A stretch of DNA of 64,000 nt from Oceanobacillus salinisoli. GTDB lineage: Bacteria; Bacillota; Bacilli; Bacillales; Amphibacillaceae. The position numbers and the translations under genes were made by a program. The stretch is from positions 83,967 through 147,966 of the forward strand of contig NZ_WOFB01000018.1 in NCBI RefSeq assembly GCF_009733865.1. The letters run 5' to 3'. The notes below the pieces were generated by a model. It was given only the letters and a program-made list of their open reading frames with translations. It was not told the origin of the DNA and searched no databases. Below are positions 47,169-55,495 of the stretch, piece by piece (the stretch's first letter is position 1; every line of letters begins with the position of its first letter).

Positions 47169-47226
47169 TTTTCACATCTCCTTTATATTTTTATCTATTA
47201 ACCTCATTATGATAAGGAATAAATAG

Positions 47227-48150
47227 CTAAACCCCATCCTCCGAAAACTTACACGGAACCTGTGCTTCTACTTCTTCTATCGTAGGCATCCCCTCTTGTG
47301 CACCTAATTTAGTTACTGCAAGTGCACCAACTACTACCGCAAACTCAACCGTTGATTTCAAACTTTCCCTTTTGCCTAACATAAATGCAATACCCGCATT
47401 AAAAGCATCACCAGCTCCAGTAGAGTCTACTGTAGTTACATTATGACTAGGAACATGTGTTATTTTACTATCTTTCCCTTTATAAAAAGCACCATGGCTT
47501 CCCTTGGTCATAACAATTGGACCTTCGTAATCAAATATAAGTTCTTCACTATTTTTGTAATTTTCTTTCCCTAACAAAATAGGGAGTTCATGTTCATTAG
47601 GTGTTATCAGAGTTGTTTTTTTCTGTAAATCTTGAGGTAGTTTAATTGCTGGTGCAGGATTGAGAATAAATGGAATTTCATAGTTATGTGCGATTTCTGC
47701 AGCCATGGTAACAGCACTTATAGGAATTTCTAAAGATGCTAGAATAACATCAGCTTTTTTCAAACTTGATTCTTGAGACCTAATAAATTCCGGAGTCAAA
47801 TAACTGTTAGCCCCAGGAACAACAATAATTGAGTTGTCACCTACCTTTATAGTAATGGATGCAATGCCTGTAGGAACATTATCTATAACTTGTATGGAAG
47901 AAGTGGAAACATTTTCTCGCTCAAGGTTCTGCATCAAACGCTTTCCATAGTCGTCATTGCCAACACAGCCGTATATCGTCACCTCTGCTCCTAGTCTTGA
48001 GCATGCTACTGCTTGATTAGCACCCTTTCCACCAGGGTTTGTTGTAAATGAATCACCAATAATGGTTTCACCTAAGCTTGGAATTCTTGAAACCCCCGTA
48101 ACAAGGTCCATGTTTATACTTCCAATTATCGCAACCTTTGGTATGGACAT
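47227..48150 (-). CDS. rbsK: ribokinase-family sugar kinase
   Basis: 307-aa PfkB-family kinase. N-terminal IGSINMDLVTGVSRIP and NPGGKGANQAVACSRLGA; C-terminal anion hole and base TVDSTGAGDAFNAGIAF (Asp in GAGD). These match ribokinase closely. It phosphorylates the imported sugar at C5. It starts 10 bp behind the LacI gene and so is repressor-linked. With the PTE-type lactonase in the operon, the substrate may be ribose, another pentose or a lactone-forming derivative. Confidence 0.9.
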   Translation of the reverse strand: MSIPKVAIIGSINMDLVTGVSRIPSLGETIIGDSFTTNPGGKGANQAVACSRLGAEVTIYGCVGNDDYGKRLMQNLERENVSTSSIQVIDNVPTGIASITIKVGDNSIIVVPGANSYLTPEFIRSQESSLKKADVILASLEIPISAVTMAAEIAHNYEIPFILNPAPAIKLPQDLQKKTTLITPNEHELPILLGKENYKNSEELIFDYEGPIVMTKGSHGAFYKGKDSKITHVPSHNVTTVDSTGAGDAFNAGIAFMLGKRESLKSTVEFAVVVGALAVTKLGAQEGMPTIEEVEAQVPCKFSEDGV

Positions 48151-48160
48151 ATGTATCCCC

Positions 48161-49150
48161 CTATCTTAAAGTAGAATCATTTTGAATAAGTCTTACATCT
48201 AATTCATAGTTATTAATCTCTTCATCCTCTTCCTCTATCTTTCTAATTAATTCGTTTACCGCTAATTTGCCCATCTCATTAATAGGTTGTTGAATCGTTG
48301 TTATCGAAGGAATCATATAACGTACCATGTCAATCCCATCAAATCCTACTATTGATAAATCATCTGGAATTTTACGGTTCCATTCATAAGCGGCCTTCAT
48401 TGCACCTATAGCTGTTAGGTCATTAGCTGCAAATACTCCATCAATATCGGGATGTCTTATAAAGAGTTCCTTCATTCCCTGATATCCACCTTCAACTGTA
48501 TAGTAACCAAGAGCAACTAAACTTGGGTCCATCCCACCATTTTCCTTTAGAACAGAACGATAACCCCAATATCTATTAGTTGCAGTTATTTCATCCTCAG
48601 GTCCCCTCAGATGACCAATCTTCTTACATCCTATCTCTATAAGATGTTCTGTAGCCAAACCTCCACCCATTTTATTATTAACCGAAATAGAGCTAAATTC
48701 GTTATTAAAATTATTTCTATCGATACTCACAACTGGAATTCCACTATTCTTTAAAGTGTTTAATCCAGCTTCGTCTAATAGATGGGAACTAAAGATGACC
48801 CCATCCGCAAACCCATCATTTATAGAATCGATGAAATTTCTCAGTTTCTCCGGATTATCATCCGTATTACAAAGAATTACTTTATACCCTTTTTCATGGG
48901 CTTCATTTTCAATAGAACTAGCCAATTTCGGGAAAAAGGGGTTACTGACAACCGGGAAAATTAAAGCTATTGTATTCGTTTGCTTTTTAGATAAACTTCT
49001 TGCCACCGAATTAGGCTTATATTTCATCTCTTCCATAACACTCATCACATGCTCAAAGGTTTCTTTTTTTACATCTTTGTTATTTAAAACTCGAGAGACC
49101 GTTGCTACAGATACCCCCGCTTTTTTAGATACATCTCTAATATTTACCAT
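48161..49150 (-). CDS. LacI-family transcriptional repressor
   Basis: 329-aa RbsR-like repressor. HTH at 1-22: VNIRDVSKKAGVSVATVSRVL, hinge with YKPNSVARSL, then a sugar-binding core (IALIFPVVSNPFF, FAANDLTAIGAMKAAYEW, GFDGIDMVRYMIPSITTI). ATG 49150 has aggggttg nine bases upstream. Two copies of the palindrome gtaatcggttac lie in its own leader, one just downstream of the -10, so it represses the whole operon, itself included. Confidence 0.92.
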   Translation of the reverse strand: MVNIRDVSKKAGVSVATVSRVLNNKDVKKETFEHVMSVMEEMKYKPNSVARSLSKKQTNTIALIFPVVSNPFFPKLASSIENEAHEKGYKVILCNTDDNPEKLRNFIDSINDGFADGVIFSSHLLDEAGLNTLKNSGIPVVSIDRNNFNNEFSSISVNNKMGGGLATEHLIEIGCKKIGHLRGPEDEITATNRYWGYRSVLKENGGMDPSLVALGYYTVEGGYQGMKELFIRHPDIDGVFAANDLTAIGAMKAAYEWNRKIPDDLSIVGFDGIDMVRYMIPSITTIQQPINEMGKLAVNELIRKIEEEDEEINNYELDVRLIQNDSTLR

Positions 49151-49168
49151 GCCTTGGCAACCCCTATC

Positions 49169-49180
49169 GTAATCGGTTAC
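49169..49180. promoter_or_regulatory. LacI-type operator 1
   Basis: gtaatcggttac, a near-perfect palindrome around a central CG, identical to operator 2 located 58 bp away. The pair permits DNA looping. Confidence 0.75.
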
Positions 49181-49226
49181 ATTGTTATAATAATACATAA
49201 CTTATGTAATTTCTAGAACATTATAT

Positions 49227-49238
49227 GTAATCGGTTAC
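49227..49238. promoter_or_regulatory. LacI-type operator 2
   Basis: gtaatcggttac directly downstream of the -10 of the operon promoter, the classic blocking position for a LacI repressor. Confidence 0.8.
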
Positions 49239-49242
49239 AAGT

Positions 49243-49272
49243 ATAATATCACAATTTTGATTTTTGAGTCAA
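49243..49272 (-). promoter_or_regulatory. promoter of the LacI-ribokinase-ABC operon
   Basis: Minus strand: ttgact - 18 bp - tattat, with operator 2 four bases downstream of the -10. Confidence 0.75.
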
Positions 49273-49414
49273 TACGATTATTGGGAATTATCTAAATTTC
49301 GTAAAAAAAGGGATGGGAAGGACAATAAAGGCAGGTAGAGACCATTGAAAAGTCGTTCTAAAAATTTCCCGAATAAAAAACACCCAAAATTGTCCAATGG
49401 GTTAGACACCCACT

Positions 49415-49496
49415 GGGTTAATGTGTTAAAGTGCACAAAGGTAAGCGTCAAAATAATCCCCATCTAAAAGTTTTAGGTGGGGATTATTTGACGCTT
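49415..49496. repeat. second-family short repeat followed by long near-perfect inverted repeat
   Basis: 49415-49440 (gggttaatgtgttaaag, gtgcacaaag) is a copy of the short family. Immediately after it, aagcgtcaaaataatcccca (49443 on) pairs with tggggattatttgacgctt ending at 49496: arms of ~23 bp with one base inserted and an 8-base loop. It could be a bidirectional terminator or a miniature mobile element. Confidence 0.75.
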
Positions 49497-49522
49497 CCGT
49501 AAGGTGTAGTATTTGCATAACA

Positions 49523-49925
49523 TCAGCAAGGTAATGCGATTTTATTTGGCAAATCCAAATACCCTTCAACACACACCAATGTTCGTTCCATCTGCTTTTT
49601 TAATATATAAGGAGTTATATCAAGATGGAGGCTTTCTCCATTCTTAAAGAGAATAGTTGAAGAAAGATGATTGGTTGGTTTTTTTCAATCCGGAGAACGT
49701 GATGATAGGAGATCCAGCAGCAGTCGATATGGTTGGTTGCATGAGTGGGGAAGAGGTAAATATTTAGGTGCGGATTAATCGGGATGGGGACTTTGCGTTG
49801 GAATCCAGTTTGAAGTCTAATTGCTTCCCTTGTACCTTCGTATGTCGTGTACCTCTCCAGGCAGGCTTGTTTGATCAGTTGGATAGGTGGTTGTTTTATG
49901 GGAAGCATTCGATTTGGTTCATTAT
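49523..49925 (-). pseudogene. comK: comK-like competence factor gene, N-terminally truncated and frameshifted
   Basis: Minus strand reads IKQACLERYTTYEGTREAI, RKVPIPINPHLNIYLFPTHA and CCWISYHHVLRI, each very close to the intact ComK at 58465. After a frameshift near 49660 it continues STILFKNGESLHLDITPY, ILKKQMERTLVCVEGYLD and stops at 49523-49525. The first ~35-40 residues are missing; the homology ends near 49925, where a tetR fragment on the opposite strand begins. It is a second, dead ComK paralogue. Confidence 0.88.
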
Positions 49926-50069
49926 AGTCCAGACAAAATAATGGATATATGTCTAAAAGTAATGCGAGGTATCTTGTATGACTGGGCTCTTCATCACGCA
50001 GATTTTTCTTTAATAGATAAGCAGGTGGATTTGTTTGACGTGATGATTGAAGGACTAAGAGCAAGGTAA
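49911..50069 (+). pseudogene. 3' fragment of a TetR-family regulator gene
   Basis: About 50 codons in frame: HYSPDKIMDICLKVMRGIL, YDWALHHADFSLIDKQ and DVMIEGLRAR. They resemble the C-terminus of TetR proteins such as the one at 32724 (MRGTIYDWMIMG). No HTH part is present. It abuts the truncated comK, so both were cut by the same rearrangement. Confidence 0.65.
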
Positions 50070-50282
50070 TGGGGACACATGGACTAGTAAGTAGAAGTAA
50101 TGATCAGCAGAATAACAGGAGTAAGCTTATGATTGTACTTAAAAAAAAGAGATGGAAATAGGCTTACATTCCATTTTTACTGACAGCTACTTGTTTTAGG
50201 CGGTTTTTGATTAAAGACATACTATAATCCCACCTCTGACATAATCTAGATTCATCTATGACCTGGACAGATCCACCACCTA

Positions 50283-50327
50283 CTCCCTAATAAATTTTGC
50301 AAGAATTGTGCAAAATTTATTAGGGAG
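50283..50327. repeat. perfect 19-bp inverted repeat
   Basis: ctccctaataaattttgca / tgcaaaatttattagggag with a 7-base loop, followed by gtgtcagccccc. It resembles a terminator or a small mobile-element end and is the strongest palindrome of the 49.3-50.9 kb gap. Confidence 0.8.
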
Positions 50328-50342
50328 ATTGTGTCAGCCCCC

Positions 50343-50380
50343 ACTAACCCCACCAAGTTAATGTGGTAAAGTGCACAAGG
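50343..50380. repeat. second-family short repeat
   Basis: aagttaatgtggtaaag plus tgcacaagg, preceded by gtgtcagccccca as at 37784. A shorter copy (acattaatgtgcacaaagg) lies at 50703-50721. Confidence 0.7.
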
Positions 50381-50516
50381 TATTAGTTGTTTCTAATTGG
50401 TATTTTTCTAGCAACAGTATGAATTAAAGTTTCGCGGTTATCGACACTCCCCTGTCTAAGCAACATACATGTCACTGAAGAACGGCTGACCCAAATTAAA
50501 TGTTGTTGTAAAAAAG

Positions 50517-50566
50517 GAAGTAATTACTCTACACATTGGTCAAGCAGAGGGTAATTACTTCTTTTT
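50517..50566 (+). terminator. terminator-like hairpin in the 50-kb gap
   Basis: gaagtaattac-tct / agag-ggtaattacttc followed by tttttct. No gene is recognisable directly upstream. The rest of 50070-50882 shows no ORF worth calling, apart from repeats and the iclR leader. Confidence 0.65.
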
Positions 50567-50882
50567 CTGTTGGTGACAGGTGCGTCTAAAACACAGAGCC
50601 AGACGTTACGCGGATCCTAACAGTGGGGTCACCTCAGTCCCTCATCCCAGTTATGAGGTGCTTTTTAGGTGTAGTAATTAATCGTTAGTGGTCAGCTCTA
50701 ATACATTAATGTGCACAAAGGCTCAGAGGGTTCTACATTAAACATATTTAGATATCATACATTTAAATTTGAACCATCTTACAGAGTTAAGGTGATTTAT
50801 AATTATATTTTATATAAAATTGTAAATAGAGATAATAATTGGTATATTGTAGTCATTAAATTCTAAAAGTGGAGGGGAACGT

Positions 50883-51638
50883 ATGTCTCAATCATTTGCT
50901 CGTGGTTTAAAAATACTTGATTTGTTTTCTAGCGATAGGCCAGTACTAAATATTGATGAAATCGCTGATAAAATAGGGGTTTCTAATATCACAGCCTATC
51001 GATATGTTCATACATTGTGTGATTCTAATTTTTTGATTTACAAAAATGGTGAGGTAAGAATCTCAGCCAAAATATTGAAGTATTTACATTTGTTTTGGGA
51101 GCATGAGCACCTTGTATCTATTGCAAAAGATCATATAACAGCAGTACAGGGAGAAATAAATGAAACAATAGCTCTGTGTAAATTGGAATTAAATAATATC
51201 ATTTGTATCTATCGTCTAGAAAGTTCATTATCATTGCGATCCTCTTTTATGGTAGGACAGAAAATGTCTATTCATGCTGGGGCTTTTGCTCGTACTATTG
51301 CTGCTTATCTTCCAGAACATGAGTTTAAAGTAATTCAGAATAATATTAAGTGGGAAAAACTGACCAAAAATACGATAACTAGTTATGAGCAGTATTCTGG
51401 GCGGCTAAGCATGATTCGAGAACGTGGGTACGATATTAGTATCGAGGAAGTAGATCCTGGTGTGATTGGGCTTGCAGTACCAATTTTATATGAGGGGAAG
51501 GCGGTAGCCTCTATAGGGATTGGAATGCCAACTGTACGCTATGATCCTCATTTGATTGATGAATATATTTTAAAATTAAAAGAGACAGCAGAAAAGGTCA
51601 CAGTTGATATAAGAAACAATAAAGAGTTGCTATCCTAA
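50883..51638 (+). CDS. IclR-family transcriptional regulator
   Basis: 251-aa regulator. Winged HTH at ~1-65 (SFARGLKILDLFSSDRP, LNIDEIADKIGVSNITAYRYV) and an IclR effector domain with MSIHAGAFARTIAAYLP, IRERGYDISIEEVDPGVIGLAVPI and ASIGIGMPTVRY. A ggagggg ribosome binding site supports the start. It ends in a terminator and precedes the aldolase-TRAP operon by 143 bp, so it most likely controls that operon in response to a carboxylate effector. Confidence 0.9.
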   Translation: MSQSFARGLKILDLFSSDRPVLNIDEIADKIGVSNITAYRYVHTLCDSNFLIYKNGEVRISAKILKYLHLFWEHEHLVSIAKDHITAVQGEINETIALCKLELNNIICIYRLESSLSLRSSFMVGQKMSIHAGAFARTIAAYLPEHEFKVIQNNIKWEKLTKNTITSYEQYSGRLSMIRERGYDISIEEVDPGVIGLAVPILYEGKAVASIGIGMPTVRYDPHLIDEYILKLKETAEKVTVDIRNNKELLS

Positions 51639-51663
51639 AAATTATAGGATATATTTTTTTATC
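51631..51663 (+). terminator. terminator after the iclR-type gene
   Basis: tatccta / taggata stem overlapping the stop codon, followed by ttttttt. Confidence 0.75.
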
Positions 51664-51781
51664 ATTTTTTCACATACTGAAATTTTAATTTTCATTATTG
51701 AAATAATTATTATAATAATCTATAATTAGAATAACCCAATTGTAAGCGGTGCCATAATCTTAAAATTTAGGAGGTAATTGG

Positions 51782-52540
51782 ATGGGGTTAAAGGAAAAAA
51801 TGGAGTTGCAAGCTTGTGTTGGAACATTTTTAAAAATCCCTCGGACAGAAATTGTAGAAATGTTAGCATTAGCAGGATTTGATTTTGTGATTTGTGATAT
51901 GGAGCATGCACAAATCAGTGAATCGGAAGCAAGAGAAGTTATAAGAGCTGCAGTATCAATGAATATGGATGTGACAGTAAGGTTACCAGATGCATCGCAA
52001 GGATTAGTAAATCGATTGTTAGAAGCTGGTGCATCAGGTATACAGATCCCTAGACTAAAAAGATCGGCAGATATACAGCACTTGTACAGTGTAATGAAAT
52101 ATCCTCCTAAAGGAACTCGTTCTGTAGGAAATGCAAATTTACAAGCTGGTTATGGTTCTATTAATTTAGTGGACTATTTAAATAGTGAAAATGAACGTGT
52201 AATAACAATCGGACAATTTGAAACGAAAGAAATGGAGCAGCCATACGAGAATTTATTTGAGGAACTGGATGTAGCTTTTATTGGACCAACGGATTTGTGT
52301 GTGGATTTTGGAGTTCCTGGAAATCTTGATCATCCAGAAGTGCAGGCAAGGTTGCAACTCATTGAAGATATGGCGAAACAAACAGATACTGTACTTGGAG
52401 CATTTGCCCCTAATGTTGATGCTGCGAAAAGATATATTGATAGAGGCTACAGGTACTTAGCGGTAGGTGGCGATGCTGGAATTTTGATGAGCGCAGCAAA
52501 GTCTACAGTTAAAAATGTCAAAGAATTATTAAATGTTTAA
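51782..52540 (+). CDS. HpcH/HpaI-family class II aldolase
   Basis: 252-aa metal-dependent pyruvate aldolase. Family motifs: VGTFLKIPRTEIVEMLA, FDFVICDMEHAQISE (catalytic and metal region), VRLPDA, LEAGASGIQIPRL, GTRSVGNANLQ and FIGPTDLCVDFGVPG (where members read GP.DL). It cleaves 4-hydroxy-2-oxo acids to pyruvate and an aldehyde. ggaggt ribosome binding site; first gene of an operon with a bicupin, a DUF6282-like hydrolase and a TRAP transporter. The true substrate is unknown. Confidence 0.9.
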   Translation: MGLKEKMELQACVGTFLKIPRTEIVEMLALAGFDFVICDMEHAQISESEAREVIRAAVSMNMDVTVRLPDASQGLVNRLLEAGASGIQIPRLKRSADIQHLYSVMKYPPKGTRSVGNANLQAGYGSINLVDYLNSENERVITIGQFETKEMEQPYENLFEELDVAFIGPTDLCVDFGVPGNLDHPEVQARLQLIEDMAKQTDTVLGAFAPNVDAAKRYIDRGYRYLAVGGDAGILMSAAKSTVKNVKELLNV

Positions 52541-52554
52541 GGAGGATGTAAAGA

Positions 52555-53454
52555 ATGTATGATAAAACGGATCCGCGAGCTAATTTAGCCAAAGAAAAAA
52601 GCAAAACAGAGGTATCTCATGATATCGCTCCAGCAAAGGTTGTGAAATGTTACGAAGATGCACCAATTATGACCCCTAAAGGTTCGAGGATTTGGTGGTC
52701 CCGTGGACAAAACTTTTATCTGGAGTATTCAGAAACAGTAGATGGAGAAGTATTTGAGAGAAGAGAACAAGTTGATGAATATGTTATTTTCCTGCCAGAT
52801 CATAATTCATCAGCAATTATTCAATGGGGAAATGAGAAAGTAGAAGTGGAAGGTTATAGTCTTGCGGTGGTTCCAAAAGGGAGTAGTGATTTAAAGATAA
52901 CGTCGGGTGGTAGATTGATTCGATTATTCTCCTCCCAAAATATAGATTTAGAAGATCTACCAATTAATAAAAAAGATTATCAAGAATCAGATTTGAATGT
53001 TGCGTCTTTTACGCCTTGGCCGGAGTCGCCAGAAGGATCAAAAGTACGTGTTTACAGTTTAGATGTTCCGAAAGAAGAAGGAAGGTTTGGTAGAATTTTC
53101 CGTTGCTCGACCTTTATGGTGAATTTCCTTGATCCTTTTGAAGGGCCACGTGATCCGAGTAAACTATCTCCACATTCTCATGCTGATTTTGAACAATGTT
53201 CACTTATCCTACAAGGAGAGTTTATTCATCATTTTAGATGGCCATGGACATCGGATAAAAGAAAGTGGCGGGAAGATAGCCATGAAGTATATGGGAGCCC
53301 GTCTGTTACAGTAATCCCGCCTGGAGTAATTCATACTTCTCAAGCGGTAGGGACAGGGACGAACATATTGGTTGATATCTTTTGTCCGCCTAGGATGGAT
53401 TTTTCTAAACAGGCTGGATGGGTTTTAAATGAAAATGATTATCCGATAGATTAA
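52555..53454 (+). CDS. bicupin protein of unknown function
   Basis: 299-aa protein with two cupin-like halves. The C-terminal half has metal-ligand spacing: LSPHSHADFEQCSLILQGE (HxH..E) and VIPPGVIHTSQ with the last His. The N-terminal half (VDEYVIFLPDHNSSAII, GYSLAVVPKGSSDLKI) has the fold but no full metal set. An isomerase, dioxygenase or lyase acting on a hydroxy or keto acid is possible. Preceded by ggagg; 14 bp behind the aldolase, so it likely acts in the same pathway. Confidence 0.7.
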   Translation: MYDKTDPRANLAKEKSKTEVSHDIAPAKVVKCYEDAPIMTPKGSRIWWSRGQNFYLEYSETVDGEVFERREQVDEYVIFLPDHNSSAIIQWGNEKVEVEGYSLAVVPKGSSDLKITSGGRLIRLFSSQNIDLEDLPINKKDYQESDLNVASFTPWPESPEGSKVRVYSLDVPKEEGRFGRIFRCSTFMVNFLDPFEGPRDPSKLSPHSHADFEQCSLILQGEFIHHFRWPWTSDKRKWREDSHEVYGSPSVTVIPPGVIHTSQAVGTGTNILVDIFCPPRMDFSKQAGWVLNENDYPID

Positions 53455-53493
53455 GAAGAAATTTATTAAATTTCGGAGAGGAGCTTAGAAACA

Positions 53494-54384
53494 ATGTATG
53501 AAAAACTGCTTGAAGGAGGATATGACTTACATGTCCATACAGGTCCAGATGTAAGTGAGAGGAAGTTAGATGATATAGATTATGGTAAGCGATTAATAAA
53601 TTTAGGGATGAAGGGGTTTGGTATTAAATCCCATTACTTTTCTTCTGCTAGTAGAGCAAGGGTTGTAAACAAAGTTGTTCCGGGGTTAAATGCGATAGGT
53701 ACATTGGTGCTTAATAACACTGTTGGTGGACTCAATCCTCTAGCGGTGGAGATGGCAGCTAAAGAAGGCGCGAAAATTGTTTGGATGCCAACATTTGATT
53801 CAGAAAATGAAATCGAATACATGAATAATCAAATGGGATATGAGGAGTTGCCACCTTGGGCTAAAGTACAAGTGGATCGAAAAAAGGAAGGAAAAGAGCA
53901 ATCTAGTATTTCCATTTTAGAGGATGGAAAGATAAAATCTTCTGTTTATGAAATCCTTGAGTTAGTGGCACAACATAATCTAGTCCTAGCATCGGGACAC
54001 CTAGGGAAAAAAGAAATATTTACGCTTGCACGAGCAACAAAAGAACAGGGGATTAAAAAATTTGTAGTCACACACCCAACGTTTTCCTCTATTGCGCTTT
54101 CTAAAGAAGAACAGAAGGAACTTACCGAAATGGGAGCATACTTAGAAATATGCTGTGGAACCATAACTCCAAAATATGGAGCGACATGGGATGAAATATA
54201 CGATCAAGTAAAATATATTGGGCCAAAGAACTTTATTGTCTCTTCGGATATGGGGCAGGTTACAAATCCATTTCCGGATGAAGGGTTACTAGAAGCTGTA
54301 AAAAGGTTTTCAAATAATGGATTTTCAGAAGATGAAATTAAAACAATGACGACAGAAAATACAACATTTTTAGTGGAAAGCTAA
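53494..54384 (+). CDS. DUF6282-like TIM-barrel metal-dependent hydrolase
   Basis: 296-aa amidohydrolase-like protein. N-terminal YDLHVHTGPDV (HxH metal site), GFGIKSHYFSSASRA (Lys-His), IVWMPTFDSE, VLASGHLGKKE, FVVTHPTF and VSSDMGQVTNP (final Asp). These fit a binuclear TIM-barrel hydrolase that opens cyclic imides, lactones or dihydropyrones. It stands between the bicupin and the TRAP binding protein. ggagaggag ribosome binding site. DUF6282 assignment is from pattern memory. Confidence 0.75.
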   Translation: MYEKLLEGGYDLHVHTGPDVSERKLDDIDYGKRLINLGMKGFGIKSHYFSSASRARVVNKVVPGLNAIGTLVLNNTVGGLNPLAVEMAAKEGAKIVWMPTFDSENEIEYMNNQMGYEELPPWAKVQVDRKKEGKEQSSISILEDGKIKSSVYEILELVAQHNLVLASGHLGKKEIFTLARATKEQGIKKFVVTHPTFSSIALSKEEQKELTEMGAYLEICCGTITPKYGATWDEIYDQVKYIGPKNFIVSSDMGQVTNPFPDEGLLEAVKRFSNNGFSEDEIKTMTTENTTFLVES

Positions 54385-54399
54385 AGGAGGATACTTGAA

Positions 54400-55431
54400 A
54401 TGGATAAAATTATCAAAATACTTTTAATAATGTCATTACTAAGCGTTGTTGCTGCCTGTGGAGGTGGCAATACTAGTACTGAAGTGAGCGGTGATTCATC
54501 TGACAATGGTGACAATACGTATACCTTTACACTTCCTCATGCAGCTGCAGAATCTCACCCTTTTCATATCGGTATATTAAAATTTGTGGAACTAGTGGAA
54601 GAGAAGTCAGAAGGAAGAATTGAAATAGATGTATATCCGTCTCGTCAACTTGGGGATGAAAGGGAAGTGCTAGAAAATGTTATAAATGGAACTACAGAAA
54701 TGGCACTTGTATCCACACCAATTTTTAGTTCTTATACATCTGTATTTGATGCTCTTCAGCTGCCATTCTTACTTAATTCATATGAAATAGAAGAAGCGGC
54801 ATTTGAAACGGAAGCGTTAGATAAAATGCTAGAAAGTCTAAATGACTCGATTGGTTTGCAAGGTATCGCCGTCATGGAAGGTGGGATGAGACATATAGCT
54901 AATAATAAAAATGAAGTTAGAGTTCCATCTGATTTGAATGGTTTGAAACTAAGAACAGTAGAAACACCATTATTACTGGATGTCTTCAATCAGTTGGGTG
55001 CCTCTCCTACACCAATGGCTTATGGTGAAGTTTATACTTCATTGGAAACAGGAGTGCTAGATGGAGAGGAAGTAAATTTATCGACCATTGTTGCTGAGAA
55101 GCATTATGAAGTACTTGAGCATGTTACTTTATCTGGGCAAAATCCATTTCCAGCTATCATACTAATCAATCAAGAAATCTATGAAACATTAAATGAAGAA
55201 GATCAAATGATTTTAAAAGAAGCTGGGGTGGAGGCGAGCAAATATTTATTTGAAGAGATTAAGCAAATGGATGATGAGGCATTAGAAACGATCAAAGCAG
55301 AGGGAATCAATGTCGTAGAAATGGATGACATCGATATTTTTCTTGAAGAGGTTCAACCAGTTTATGATGACTATATGGCGAAGGATCCTCTAATTGAAGA
55401 GTTTGTTAATGAAGTTCAAAGTCTTAAATAG
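54400..55431 (+). CDS. dctP: TRAP transporter substrate-binding lipoprotein DctP
   Basis: 343-aa binding protein. Lipobox in LLSVVAACGGG, then acidic linker. TRAP features: FTLPHAAAESHPFHIGILKF, IDVYPSRQLGDEREVLENVI, and the carboxylate-binding Arg region LNGLKLRTVETPLLLDVF, plus GASPTPMAYGEVYTSLETGVLDG (key residues only). It captures a carboxylate outside the membrane. Followed by a perfect 14-bp hairpin before the permease genes, a common way to obtain excess binding protein. Confidence 0.92.
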   Translation: MDKIIKILLIMSLLSVVAACGGGNTSTEVSGDSSDNGDNTYTFTLPHAAAESHPFHIGILKFVELVEEKSEGRIEIDVYPSRQLGDEREVLENVINGTTEMALVSTPIFSSYTSVFDALQLPFLLNSYEIEEAAFETEALDKMLESLNDSIGLQGIAVMEGGMRHIANNKNEVRVPSDLNGLKLRTVETPLLLDVFNQLGASPTPMAYGEVYTSLETGVLDGEEVNLSTIVAEKHYEVLEHVTLSGQNPFPAIILINQEIYETLNEEDQMILKEAGVEASKYLFEEIKQMDDEALETIKAEGINVVEMDDIDIFLEEVQPVYDDYMAKDPLIEEFVNEVQSLK

Positions 55432-55437
55432 GATCAT

Positions 55438-55471
55438 ACTATCAATGGAGAGTACCTTCTCCATTGATAGT
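55438..55471 (+). terminator. hairpin between dctP and dctQ
   Basis: actatcaatggaga / tctccattgatagt, 14-bp perfect arms with a 6-base loop and no T-tract. Likely attenuator and mRNA stabiliser. Confidence 0.75.
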
Positions 55472-55495
55472 ATATTAGATTCTTAGGGGGGATAA

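Noticed and set aside
49278..49463. 61-residue minus-strand frame upstream of the LacI promoter
   Set aside because: It covers the second-family repeat and the long inverted repeat; no coding character.
50100..50220. Tiny minus-strand ORF starting MSLIKNRLKQVAVSKN
   Set aside because: It stops after 18 codons with no plausible continuation; treated as noise or debris.
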